Source of the DNA: Congeria kusceri
Lineage: Eukaryota; Mollusca; Bivalvia; Myida; Dreissenidae
DNA: 64,000 nt
Direction of reading: 5' to 3'
NCBI GenBank assembly: GCA_027627225.1
Contig: CM051030.1
Coordinates: 22,364,105 to 22,428,104 of the forward strand
The position numbers and the translations under genes were made by a program. Under the pieces are notes generated by a model, which did no database searches, was not told the origin of the DNA, and saw nothing but the letters and a program-made list of their open reading frames with translations. Below, piece after piece: positions 1 to 10,499 of this stretch (position 1 is the first letter of the stretch; the number at the start of each line of letters is the position of its first letter).

Positions 1-430
1 TATCTATGCATCAAGTTTTATTAAAATATCTCGACGAGTTCTCAAGCAATTGAGCGAAAACCGTTTATATAGTTTTAGTAACGGTGACCTTGACCTTGAA
101 CCCACCCACCCTATATGCAATCTCAAGCGAGGTCTCGATGTAAGGTATATATGTATAAAGTTTCATTAAAATATTTCAATGCGTTTTGAAGTTATTGAGG
201 GGAAACCGTTTTTCTATTTTTAGTAACGGTGACCTTGACCTTTGATCTGTTGACCTCAAAATTTACAGAGTTCTACCTTTCATCCCAAGTAACCAGCGTG
301 CCAACTTTCATGATCGTAGATCAAAGCGTTCACAAGATATCGCGCGGAAAGGAAACGGCCTACCAACCGAACGACCGACCGATCGACGGACAGGTGCAAA
401 GCAAGATACCCCCACTTCTACGAAGGGGGG
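1..430. repeat. Dispersed mollusc-type repeat with two internal units
   Basis: Two related units (about 20-115 and 160-250) share the string TTTTAGTAACGGTGACCTTG. The stretch ends in a GACC/GACG-rich run and a GGGGG-rich tail near 350-430. I recognise this style of ending from dispersed repeats in bivalve genomes, but cannot name the family. No credible protein is encoded; the 68-codon frame at 229-435 runs through the repeat. Confidence 0.6.
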
Positions 431-843
431 CATAATTAATGATTGACTTGCACATTTTATATAATTTTCAAACACTGACATCATACTTTTTTTGCAGACA
501 ACTTGACATGAAGGGTTTACTTGTCCGAAGGTAAAATTACCAACGTATTACAAGTCCGGCTTAGGACTTCTACACCCATATATAATAACTGATAACTGTC
601 TTGTCATTTTTTTTGTAGTCTTAACGCGTGGATTTTTGTTTTTTTACCAACTGCTACACATTAAGCTTCATTTAGTACGTACTAGAACTGATATTGTGAG
701 TTCCTTAACTAAAATTTTGTCTTAACTCAGCATCAATTGAAAGCAATAACAGACTTTGAAAATACAACAGTAATCATTTTATGAACAAATGTCACAGGTG
801 ACCTGTTCACAGTTTTCTTTCAACAGTATTTATTTAAACTCAC
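431..843. other. Non-coding stretch, 3' of the last visible Ig exon
   Basis: On the minus strand this lies downstream of the exon ending at 844, so it is probably the intron leading to further exons off the left edge. I see no Ig, FN3 or transmembrane exon in it. Confidence 0.5.
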
Positions 844-1149
844 CAGGACTCTGGAAGAAAAGGTCAATTGTGATTCCACCTTCAGAATTATTGACAATGG
901 CGCGATAGGTTCCGAAGTCATCCTGTGTTACATTGGTGATAGTTATATTGGACTGCAGTCTATCTGTTGATGTGACGATATACACTCTACTGGCATTGGT
1001 TATTGTCTGCCAGGAGGACGCGGTGAGTTTCTGCCACAGGAATATTGGTTCCGGATAGGCTATCACTGATAGGGGGATAATGCCAGGCATGTGAAGACGA
1101 CCTGTGACGTTAGCGGTGTTGGGCACAAAGGGAGACATTCGTGGAGTAC
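844..1149 (-). CDS. IgSF gene, Ig exon 9 (cysteine-free Ig domain)
   Basis: Last visible exon of the minus-strand IgSF gene; 306 nt, phase 1 at both ends. The acceptor is TTTTTACAG before 1149 and the donor is CCTG|GTGAGT at 844. The fold signature is clear: a strand-C tryptophan in PIFLWQKL and a strand-F region DDFGTYRAIVNNSEG. Both canonical cysteines are absent: strand B reads LSVIAYPEP where L.C.A.G.P is usual, and strand F reads YRAIV where Y.C.V is usual. The domain has no cysteine at all. Several NxS/T sequons suggest glycosylation. In other IgSF receptors such a domain often sits near the membrane; FN3 or TM exons would then lie beyond the left edge. Ligand and function are unknown. 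Confidence 0.8.
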
Positions 1150-1540
1150 CTGTAAAAATATATCGTATGAAAAACAACATTAAATTTTATCAGTGCTAAG
1201 AATGCCAATGTCAAACTGGAAAATGTAGACAATTAAAACACATAAAAACAACAGTGTTTAAGCGAGCGAACTGTCAACTGTCTTTCATAACGCTTATACG
1301 AATACCATAACGGCATTCAAGTTAATCACCGGTATTAATTAGGCATTCACAGAGCAGTAAAACTTTTGCATGCGTTTATTATTGAGATAGTAATAACAAA
1401 ATGAATTATTAGACAAACCAATGAATGCAAAGCAATGCATTTAATACAAATGTCTAAACCTCAGCAGTGATATTGGATCCATTGCAAGAACAATAGGTTA
1501 GACAGTCAATTAACCACATATTAAATACAGATGTACTTAC

Positions 1541-1831
1541 ACTTGACAAAGAAATGAAGTCGCCTCATTACTGCTTCAGTATTCACCTCATTCTGTGCCA
1601 TGCATGTATATTCGCCCATGTCGTATTCACATGAGGTGTTGGCTTTGTGGAACTCTATTTGTCTCTCCGAGGTTGTTACTCCTAATAACTTCCCATCAAG
1701 CAACAACTTTATATTTGACGCTGGATTACTGTCTGTCTTGCACACTAAGTGCAGATCATCACCGGTGTCAGGTATAATCGTTGTTTTATTCGTTATATTG
1801 TTGCCATAAAATGAGATAACCTCAGCTGGAT
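1541..1831 (-). CDS. IgSF gene, Ig exon 8 (C2-like)
   Basis: 291 nt, phase 1-1, acceptor CTTGCAG|A at 1831, donor CAAGT|GTAAGTA at 1541. The domain has the strand-B motif LHLVCKTDSNP and strand-F motif DMGEYTCMAQNEV, so the normal B-F disulfide is present, plus an extra cysteine in NTSCEYD. Strand C lacks the usual tryptophan (IKLLLDGK), which is common in C2-type domains. It starts with the linker DPAEV that recurs at the start of several Ig exons here. The reading frame is intact. Confidence 0.85.
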
Positions 1832-2629
1832 CTGCAAGTATACACATGCAGTTTGTTTATTTATAAATTTGCATTGTGCAACAAGGCTTGTACACATATA
1901 AGTTTGCATATATATATGTCAATAACTATGAACTATTGTTGCTTATAATACAAACAACATATTTTTACCGTAAGGTAAAGGTAAGGTAAAATATAACACA
2001 AATACAACAGCACCGCCTACGGGTCCTGGACGCTCAACTTGTTCATATTTGATAGAACTATAGGCTTTGTTTATATAAAAAGGTTACCACTGTCACGAAG
2101 TGTATTTTTTGAGATTCAAGTCAATACCTCATAAAGATATTGAGAAATTTGACCTAAAGCAAAAAATCGAAGTTGAAACAAGATTCTATGTTTGATAAAC
2201 ACACATGCCCTTCGTTGGTGCTGGACAGCCCATTTCTTAGTCCAAGCTAGGTCAAGCTCAAGGTCAAAGTGAGGTTGGGTGATATGGGTGGATTGGGGAT
2301 GGTCATAGCAACAACTGTGTAAGTAAGAAACAGCCCATTTGAATTTTCTAAGTGCAAATTAGGTCAAGGTCAAGGTCAAAGTGATGTTGGGTGATATGGA
2401 TGGATAGGGAATGTTTGTTTTTTTGTTTGTTTGGATTTTTCGCCGTATTCAACAGTATTTCTGTCATATAATGGCGGTCAGTTAACCTACTCACACTTTT
2501 CCTGGGTAAGCTGGTTTACCAGTACTAATTGCACATAATTATGCCAGTAACTGTGATCTAGTACTTTGAGTTTCATGTCATAATTATAGTCATTGTGAAA
2601 TTTGACTTAAAGCAAAATTTATAAGTTTA
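1832..2629. repeat. Intron sequence with a two-unit tandem repeat
   Basis: Intronic to the minus-strand IgSF gene. Between about 2225 and 2415 two units of roughly 105 bp share ACAGCCCATTT, AGGTCAAGGTCAAAGTGA and TTGGGTGATATGG. The rest is AT-rich with no exon seen. Confidence 0.6.
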
Positions 2630-2878
2630 AACAAGAGGGCCATGATGGCCCAAAGCTCACCTGAGAACTGATACAGATGAAGACCAAACTGTTGTGACAG
2701 GTTTGAAAATTAAGTAATCTGAACAATACGCAGAGGGAGATAGGATCAAGTTTGATTTATAACATCGGTTAGTGGAATGGGCTAACTAAAGTACGAGTTG
2801 GGTAGTGGATGTGCGGTTTTTTTGCTAGTGGTTCTCAAATCATTTTTCTCGATATTCTTACCTGACCCTTTTTAATTA

Positions 2879-3661
2879 CCAAAATCATACGAATATAATA
2901 CGCACTTTTTTACCCGAAATATTTTATCAAAAGTAGGGGGTGCTTCTTATACTTGAATGCAAAGTTTACCTGAACATTTCTATTCAAATATTTGCGTAAA
3001 ACCCTTTCCCCATAGATATGTACAAACCCGACCACATCAATTACTGGATACATACGCCTTTCCTCGTCTCTATCCATTACCCGATTATCCCGTATATTCA
3101 CGACTTTCTGGCCAATATTGACGATAAATGTGTTTAAGAAGTCCATAAACACAAACGTTCGCCATTTTTTTGGAAGTACAGAGTGCATTTTGGGATATGT
3201 TGTAGTTAACGTCGAATCGGGACGGGGGTATCCCATTGAACATTCGTTGATCACGTAATGCAATGTGCGCGCATCAGGTAAAGGTCATATTTTAAAAATA
3301 GCGACCAATCTAGTAGTGTGTTTAAATTTAGATGGAATGTAGTTACATGTACAAGCCATTTTCTTATAATTGGGTGAACATAATTTTCTGTCTAAATCAA
3401 CATGTTGCATTCGTCTGTATTTAAATCGTCTGATTTACTTATTTCGATTCGTCTATGTTTAAAACCTGGTTTAACGAGATGCCTACGTAATTTAATCGTG
3501 TAAGCTACTATGGCGTGTGTACTGACATACAAAAGCATAATAAACAGGCACCTCATTTTTGGATGCGTATTATATTCAGATTTCTATTTTCCTCCAAAAA
3601 TATTGTTAAAACTTGGGGGTGCGTATTATACACGAGTGCGTATTATATTCGTAAGATACGG
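2879..3661. mobile_element. 783 bp TIR element nested in the Helitron-like copy (TA target site)
   Basis: Left end TACCAAAATCATACGAATAT and right end (reverse complement) TACCGTATCTTACGAATATA continue alike into ATACGCAC, giving terminal inverted repeats of about 28 bp. TA dinucleotides flank both sides (2877-2878 and 3662-3663). The sister element near 63.45 kb reads straight through the same point (CCCTTTTTCATTAAGTCATT), so it preserves the empty site. TA target and TIRs fit a Tc1/mariner/pogo-type MITE. The ORFs inside are not convincing. Confidence 0.8.
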
Positions 3662-4019
3662 TAAGTCATGGACAATTCTGGAAAATGCAGAAACAGTAGA
3701 TTTTTATATCTTTTTCGCGAACAGTTTTGGAGAACTAGTTGCAATTCCATAATTGCGATGGCTGTGCTATAAGGTCAAGTTTTGTTTTTTCTTTGATACT
3801 TTTCTGTCCAATGATGATAAATGGTGTTAATGCAGGCTCTGAAGACATCAATGTTACATGTACAAATAACTGCATGCAAGTCTTGCAACTGTTGAAAATC
3901 AAATTGTATCAATCAAGTGTTATGGTCATGCGCAAACTGTGTACGTTTGGTCAACATTGATCAAAAAAGCGTGTGTGCAAGCCAATCATTGATAACTTGT
4001 TGACGTTTTTTTTCAAACA

Positions 4020-4600
4020 CAAGAGGCAATAACTCTGGTGTTTCTGGCCCGATCATGCTTTTATTATACTTTACCTGTAGTCTTACGTTCATAGACAAAC
4101 TGTACACGATTGGTGAAGATTGGATAAAAAAATGATGTCTTTATCCTCAAAAATGTCCATTTTTCAAATTTTTTTACAAAGGGCAATAACACTGGTGTTT
4201 CTGGTCCCATCTTGCTTAAATTCGACTTCACCTTTAATCCTATGCATATAGACAAACTGTGCAAGATTGGTGAAGATTGGATGAAAAATGAAGTCTCTAT
4301 CCTGCATAATGTCCATTTTTGTATATTTTTTAATAAACAAAGGGCAATAACTCTGGTGTTTGAACACGATCTGGCCCATTTTTGGTGTCTGCTGAGATCT
4401 GATGGTCATACACAAGCTGTGAAAGTTTGGTTAAGATTGGATGGAAAATAAAGTTTAAATGTTGGAAAAGGGCATTTTTGCACAATTTTTGCATGAAAAA
4501 GGGGCAAATAACTCTGGTATTACTTGTGTGATCTGACCCAATAACAATCCCATCCGAGATTTTATAGTCATACACAAACTGTGCATGTTAGGTCAAGATT
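4020..4600. repeat. Tandem core, ~158 bp x 4
   Basis: Four successive degenerate units, each containing GGCAATAACTCTGGTGTTT, then a TGATGGTCATACACAAACTG-like block and a GATTGGATGAAAAATGAAGT-like block. The same unit recurs at 16.7-17.4, 18.85-19.0, 20.1-20.6 and 62.3-63.1 kb. The period is close to that of the bivalve satellite BIV160; identity is not tested. Confidence 0.75.
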
Positions 4601-5021
4601 GAATAAAAAATGTAGTCCTTATCGCAATAACGGTCCAAATTGTTGACGGCACACGGACGACAGAAGCCGGACGACGCCAGAGAGGTCCCCAATACCAATA
4701 GCTGACCGAGCACTTCGTGCTCAGGTGAGCTACAAAGGGCAATTGCTCAAGCAAAATCCTTAAAAGAGTTACCATCTCTTGTCTAGTGTTAGTTTCTGAG
4801 AAATGGACTCGGACAAAAACCTTAACCAAAAAACTAAACGCAAAGTGTGACGACAATAGCTTGACATTTTTTCTTCGAAAAGTTGAGCTAATGACAGTAA
4901 TTTAAAACGGTATTAGCTGAACTAATTATTTCAATACTAATATATTACTACACTGATTAAAGTAATGTCTAATTGAAATATTTAAGCATGTTACTCTGTC
5001 TGTATTTACTCATATACTCAC

Positions 5022-5345
5022 ACTTTACGTTGACGTAAACCTCCCTTTCTGTTTCACTATTTGCCTCGTTATATCCAGTAGGTGTCATTAAATTGGAGGC
5101 TGTAAATGTATAGATATCCGTTGCACCACGCTGTATGCTATTGAATTGCAATGGATTACTGACTGTGATGACGGTATTCACACTCTTCTTAGTCCAACTG
5201 AATGCTGTGTTATTTGGGTTACCATGGACAACATCGAAGTATACGCTGAAACTGTCGTTCTCTACCGTGGATATATAGCTGTCGTTAACAACTGTTGGCA
5301 GATTGTTCCCTTCAACATGCATCCCGGCTTGAATAGTTGGCGGAT
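5022..5345 (-). CDS. IgSF gene, Ig exon 7 (cysteine-free Ig domain)
   Basis: 324 nt, phase 1-1, acceptor AACTTACAG at 5346-5347, donor AAAGT|GTGAGT at 5022. It starts DPPTIQAG and ends REVYVNVKC. Ig hallmarks are the strand-C tryptophan (FSWTKKS) and a strand-F region DIYTFTASNLM that matches the NTM/NLM turn of its neighbours, but strand B is FSVYFDVVHGNP and strand F is YTFTAS. Both canonical cysteines are replaced by aromatic residues; the only cysteine is formed at the exon junction. The frame is open. Confidence 0.8.
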
Positions 5346-5922
5346 CTGTAAGTTGATAACAGTAACATGTGTATATAAAATCAATCACATTCCAAGCTAA
5401 TACATAATCTCTATTATGTATACAGATGTATTATAACACCATGAGTGTATTTGGAAAATTAAGGCATGCAGGTTCAGATGTACCATAATCTCACGACATG
5501 CATTAAGTATAATGATTCGTGTTTATTTGAGGTGATTACCTTTAATAATATACAAATTATGTTCTACAAAAAGCAGATAAGACCACCAGACAAGGTGTAA
5601 AATACCATATAAAGATATTGCAATATAGAATGTATAATGCATAGAATTTCTTGTATGCATGTTTTTTAAGAAAGATAAAAAAGGGTGGAGATTAGTAGTA
5701 ACTTTTGTAATATTTAAGCAACAGATATTTGTGGACAATATTGCTTGTTTTTCTACATATATACAGTTGTACAATATGCCATACAATTCAAATGTATACA
5801 TGCAGGACTGGATACATTTCGAACAGCATCAACAAGTATAGAACAACTGTTCATTCCATACGCTATAACTTCCAAATGGCTGGAAAATTAAAACACTGAT
5901 CCTTAATAATCAGTGAACTCAC
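5346..5922. other. Intron of the IgSF gene
   Basis: AT-rich; no exon, RNA gene or clear repeat recognised between exons 6 and 7. Confidence 0.6.
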
Positions 5923-6222
5923 ACAACAAGTGAACATCCAGCTCAATGCTATTTGTACCATATATGGCGGTACCAACAGTTGGCACCATGCTGTTGTTCA
6001 CTTCAATTCTGTATTGGTTTCTGTTGACTGATTGGATATTCTGCACAGTGAGTGTTGAGCCAGGTTGAGTTGTACCATTGGCCAATGTCCATGTATATTT
6101 GTATGGTGAAGGAAAACTCGTGCTTTCACATCTAACACTGAACATTGATCCTCTGATGACATATATTGGTCCTGATGTAAATCTGGATGCACCAACTGTG
6201 CATGTAATAACTCCAGGTGGAA
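5923..6222 (-). CDS. IgSF gene, Ig exon 6 (A-B cysteine subtype)
   Basis: 300 nt, phase 1-1, acceptor CATATTTCAG at 6223-6224, donor TTGTTGT|GTGAGT at 5923. It reads VPPGVITCTVGASRFTSG, with a cysteine just before or in strand A, then FSVRCESTSFPSP (strand B cysteine), YTWTLANG (strand C Trp) and NQYRIEVNNSMVPTVG. In strand F the expected cysteine is isoleucine (YRIEV). The same cysteine layout occurs in the exons at 7102-7392, 28403-28698 and 45328-45623, so it is a conserved variant and not a local mutation. The frame is intact. Confidence 0.85.
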
Positions 6223-6463
6223 CTGAAATATGGGTGGTAGTTTTGCAAAACTTAATTGTGCGTTGTACATTAAACAAACATTTATTAGTATTTCTTAACA
6301 AAGAAATAATAACTAACTTTATATCGGAAGGAAGCATGCACAGATAACTTTTTAATTTGTTCACGTTTATTGTGTGTGGCTTTAAAAAGCAAACACATTT
6401 GTTACTTTTTATGTTTCTTGAATTAAGGTTCTAAAGCCTTTAGTGTGTGCAATGAATGCTTAC

Positions 6464-6745
6464 TGAGGACTGTCACATCCAGATCAGACTGACTCTCCTT
6501 GGGTTCGGATTGGAAGCCTGTTGGGTTCAGTATATTTCTCGCTGTACACGTGTTGCTGATGTTGTTAACTGCAGTTATATTCCATGTTTGAGATGCTCCA
6601 CTCCAGCTGCATGAAGGCTGGGGGTAACCAGTAGAATTGCAGGTAACATAGAAACTTGTACCCCTAATCACTTTCAACGGACTGGTACTTATCAAAGTAT
6701 GTGAGGCACCATTGACATAGTAGAAGGCAGGTGTAGAAGGTGGAA
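6464..6745 (-). CDS. IgSF gene, Ig exon 5 (canonical plus one extra Cys)
   Basis: 282 nt, phase 1-1, acceptor TCTCCTCAG at 6746-6747, donor CTCA|GTAAGC at 6464. Strand B FYVTCNSTGYPQP and strand F ISNTCTARNILNP supply the normal disulfide. A third cysteine sits in strand C (PSCSWSG) next to the core tryptophan. The C-terminal part ESQSDLDVTVLS is the usual G-strand ending of this family. It most resembles the plus-strand exon at 29373-29666. Confidence 0.85.
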
Positions 6746-7101
6746 CTGAGGAGAAATTGCCACGCAATACATAGTCAGATGTTAACATAGCATTGATACA
6801 CGTATGTTGATACATAGTACATCAAAATATATAATATATATGTAGTTGTCAGAAACATATTTTCGTGAACACCACAGACAAGCTCGTCAACGAATTCAAA
6901 TGCACTGAATGTTTATATCAGAAAATGTATATTCGAACTAGAAAATAATTGGCATTTTGTTTCATTAGCCAGTGTCTTCTGATCACTAGGGATGTTAAAT
7001 AAAAAGTAGATTTATGTGTTAAAATATATTGTAAAATGTATATTTTATTCAACATGTCAAGAGAAACCAAAGTAACGTGCAGAAATTGTTTAAACACATA
7101 C
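6746..7101. other. Short intron of the IgSF gene
   Basis: AT-rich, with no recognisable feature besides the splice sites. Confidence 0.6.
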
Positions 7102-7392
7102 CTAGTATGTCCATGTTGAAAGCAGTATTCGCAGTCCCATTTATGGAATCCCCCCTTGAAGGTACCATGGTGTTCCACACTGACAAACTGTACGTTGACC
7201 TGGTCTGTACATTGGGCACAGATAGGGTTGGGTTGGTTACTTGCCCACCACCAGGCAATGTCCATGTGTATTGTGCAGGCGGTTTAGCATCGCTGCTGCA
7301 TGCAATGTTGAACGTTCTGTCATTTATTACGCTGATGGTTCCTGATGTTACTGTGTTTGAACCAACAGTGCACTGTGGATCAGTTGGAGGGT
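7102..7392 (-). CDS. IgSF gene, Ig exon 4 (A-B cysteine subtype)
   Basis: 291 nt, phase 1-1, acceptor AATTTTCCAG at 7393-7394, donor ACTAG|GTATGTG at 7102. It reads DPPTDPQCTVGSNTVTSG with a pre-A or strand-A cysteine, FNIACSSDAKPPA (strand B cysteine), YTWTLPGGG (strand C Trp), then TYSLSVWNTMVPSRG, where the strand-F cysteine is replaced by leucine. No methionine-initiated ORF spans it, so only part shows up in a plain ORF scan. The layout is the same as in the exon at 5923-6222. Confidence 0.85.
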
Positions 7393-7526
7393 CTGGAAAA
7401 TTATACAGATTAGCACACTATGTTGTGTAGCTGAATTTGTCTACACATTCAAATGCACTTATGTCATGGACAGAATATATAGTGTTGTTGATTAATTGAT
7501 TAATACAATCAAAATCCAGATCATAC

Positions 7527-7823
7527 ACAGTACAGTGACATCAACTGAAGCATCTCTGGACCAGCCTGAGCTCGTATGGGAAGCAGCACATCTACACACT
7601 GAGTCTACGTTCAACCCAGCTGTCCAGGTGACTGTTCTGGTAACCCTGTCATCCTGAGTTGATCCAGTCTGGGTTCCGTTGTAGCAGTTCCACGACAACT
7701 GGGACAACGGATAACCACCGGTAGCACTGCATGTAAGCTGTTGTGGGGTGCTGGAGTTACGTATCATCTTGTACCCCTCTGTACCTATAAAGCCTTGTAT
7801 AGCTGGACCGCTCACTGGTGGAT
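7527..7823 (-). CDS. IgSF gene, Ig exon 3 (C2-like, extra Cys)
   Basis: 297 nt, phase 1-1, acceptor GTTTCCGACAG at 7824-7825, donor CTGT|GTATGA at 7527. It reads DPPVSGPAIQGFIGTEG, then strand B QQLTCSATGGYPLS, strand C LSWNCYNGT with an extra cysteine beside the Trp, and strand F VDSVCRCAASHTSSGW with two cysteines one residue apart. B-F pairing is normal and a second C-F disulfide is plausible. The frame is intact. Confidence 0.87.
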
Positions 7824-8121
7824 CTGTCGGAAACATATACAATTACGGCAGGTATTAACGTACTGTGTGGCTGGAGACATTACCAAAGTAAAAACTATTA
7901 CATTATATAACACATTATTATTAAAAGTATTGTTTATCACAAAATTGTTACAGTAAACATGTATAAAAACATAACAAAGAATGCTATTGTTGATAAAACT
8001 GCAAAATGGCTATCTGTATCAGATGATCGTATTGAATATATTAACAATATATTAAATATTACCTCTACTTCAAATATTTGCAGTGAACAATTCTATATCT
8101 AAACTGCCATTAAACACTTAC

Positions 8122-8454
8122 ATAGTATATTCAGCAGTATTTCTCTTGCTGATTTCTTCACTTCACCCTGTACATTACTTGCTTTACAGAACACGTTACT
8201 GCCACTGTCTCCTCGCCTAGCGGTGTATGTCAGAGTGCTGGTGACAATGATTGTATTGTCTGAAGATATGGTCTGGGAGAGCTCCACGCCCGATGTGATC
8301 GCTGTTTCTAATGATCCACTGGCCTTGAACCACGTGACAGTTGCAGCTGGGATTCCTCCTGACGTCTGACATGTGAACATACGGGTGCTATTCTCAACAA
8401 CATCATCACTGTTGCCAGATGGAGGATTTGTGAAGGACACACTCGATATAGGAA
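8122..8454 (-). CDS. IgSF gene, Ig exon 2
   Basis: 333 nt, phase 1-1, acceptor TTTTAG at 8455-8456, donor CTAT|GTAAGT at 8122. Strand B is RMFTCQTSGGIPAA, strand C VTWFKASG, strand F GDSGSNVFCKASNVQG, a canonical Ig with the usual disulfide and Trp. It is the closest relative in this window of the first Ig exon of plus-strand copy A (27979-28294), which shares SGG.PAA.VTWF and the final LC. It sits directly after the V-like N-terminal domain, as its homologue does in copy B. Confidence 0.88.
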
Positions 8455-8650
8455 CTAAAATAGGAATTGACATATTTTGTTGACCGTGTGTGCTAAAGTA
8501 TAATATCATACTACATTCAAAGTAACGAAATCCATTACAAACGTAAAACCATGAGCTGTAAACTGTTGAAAGGTATCGTACCTAAAAATGTGCTTGAAAA
8601 AGGGCGCATTCGCAAATTGACCTTCACGAAACAATCCATTTGATTAGTTG

Positions 8651-9515
8651 TAGGGAAGTCAATAGAATAGGTTTTCGAATATTCGATTGATCTTCCAAAC
8701 TTATATTCGAATGCATATTATTGAACGTTAAGTACAACACGGTAGCACAAAAGGAAGTCATCATTGGTATTCTAATACAGCAAAATTATGTACTAAATTA
8801 GCGTTGTCTTCCTTATTATTCCAACAGATGTAAAGTAAATGTCAATAATGAAGAAACCAACTTTTAAATAGAGGATATGTATTTGTGTTTCGGTATGATA
8901 ACGCGTTATACCACCACCGGAAAGGGAGACATTTTTTATGAACGCTTGAGCGTATGAAAATATGTAGATTGTTTCCCTTTCAAGTGATGATATTAAGTGT
9001 AAAGACACCAAAAGCAAACACAGTTTCTATTTAATGTATGCTATTAAGTATTTTTATATTAACAAAGTATTCTTGCACAGTGAGTGATATCTTTCTGATT
9101 CACTGCATAGCATAAAATAAATAATTATACCAAACTATTAGAGACGGATTCAAATCTTAAAACGACATGGTATTATGTTTAGGTATACATACATGCATAA
9201 CCAATAGCGAAATGCGTTTAGGTTTAAGTATATCGAATAATTGCCATACAAATTTTGTCCCCAAATGGCTATTGTGACTTTGCGGGTCTTGTACACTCAT
9301 ATCACCGTATATTGTTTAGCGATGACACCCTTACAAAATAGGTGTCATATACATGTGTAACAACACTCACTAAAAGAAGATATTTCTTCCTTTGCTTTAT
9401 GTTGTATATTAATAGCAGATATCAACATAAATACAATACTCAAATATTCGAATCCCAAAATCCAATTCGAATATTCGGACACTACGCAATATTCGTATAT
9501 TCGTATACATCCCTA
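8651..9515. mobile_element. Probable old hAT-like MITE with TTCGAATATTCG ends
   Basis: The left end TAGGGAAGTCAATAGAATAG and right end (reverse complement) TAGGGATGTATACGAATATA are loosely inverted, each followed by copies of CGAATATTCG. It is clearly related to the better-preserved element at 31226-31936. The flanking 8-mers share only about half their bases, so a target duplication is not proven here. Confidence 0.45.
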
Positions 9516-9599
9516 AGAAATTGTAAATAAAACATCATTGTCCTTAATCAATGGTTTCATTATGATCATGATCTTCATGTTTGTCTTCTTCTTCTTTGG

Positions 9600-9735
9600 T
9601 GATGATCAATATGGTGATTACGATGATTACGATGATGATGGTGAAGGTGGTGGTGGTGTTGATGCTGCTGATGATGATAATGATGATGATGACGATGACG
9701 ACGATGATGATGGTTATGCTGCTGCTACTGCTACT
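9600..9735. repeat. GAT-rich microsatellite
   Basis: Impure GAT/GAC/GGT repeats grading into CTGCTA triplets. All three plus frames and the minus frames are open only because the repeat is a triplet; no protein is inferred. Confidence 0.85.
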
Positions 9736-10499
9736 GCTGCTACTCGTCAAGCGAAATCCGCAAAGTTCGCGATATGCGACGGACCGATTTTATCTCGCAC
9801 GCGATGATTAAAGTGGGCGCGTATTCGAGAGCATTTATCATATCAACTTTTATATATTTCATTGGTTACTAAAATGTGTAATCATCAGCTTGGTTAACAT
9901 AAATTTATGAGATTAGCGTCGAGTCCCTAACAATCCCGGTCCAGCTCATTGAAGGCTTCACTTATAGAAAAATAAGCATTGGTCCAAAATAAAATTATTA
10001 AAAAATTTGCATGATGTGATTGGTGGTCGATTGCATACATTAACTGTATTTTAAGAGATACTTTTATAATTAATTAGTTCATAACATTATATAGCATTAC
10101 ACAGATAATATGTATAATATGTACAATACCGTGTAATAACGGAACAATACATTCTCGTTGACAGTTTAAACACTACTTGTACTTTATACTTGTAGGACAA
10201 TGCAAATCAGACTCATGTTTTATTTGTACAAATAAGTAAAAACATAATTTAACAAACTCGATCTGTTGTGAGATTTGTATTTCATGGAAGTAGATGCTCG
10301 TAAAGGCAGATCAATCGAATAACTGCACTAACAATTGAGCATTGTCAGTATCAATATAAGCTGTACTTGAAGTTCATTGTTTACAGTGTTTAACATGTAT
10401 ATCGACTTGTGATATCGATTGTTACGGATCTATACGTATTATGCGATAAACAAATAGAAATGTCGCAGCGTATTTCGACTGGACAGATATTTTATGCCA

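Larger units (their letters stand above)
2630..4732 (-). mobile_element. Non-autonomous Helitron-like (pearl-like) element, copy 1, with ~158 bp tandem core
   Basis: One end has a palindrome GGGCCATGATGGCCC followed by AGCTCACCTGAG (2637-2665); the other end has CACTTCGTGCTCAGGTGAGC (about 4711-4730). Inside, four copies of a unit of about 158 bp are marked by GGCAATAACTCTGGTGTTT at about 4024, 4181, 4341 and 4501. A second copy lies inverted at 62237-63692. Hairpin end, no transposase and a tandem core of about 160 bp resemble the pearl/HINE elements of bivalves; that assignment is from memory. It lies inside an intron of the IgSF gene and holds a nested insert at 2879-3661. Confidence 0.65.

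Noticed and set aside
4064..4575. Several overlapping ORFs with repeated KLCKIGEDWMKNEVS-like text
   Set aside because: They are the 158 bp tandem core read in different frames and recur wherever the repeat does.
9538..9811. Acidic or poly-Ser/Ile ORFs
   Set aside because: Translation of a GAT microsatellite.
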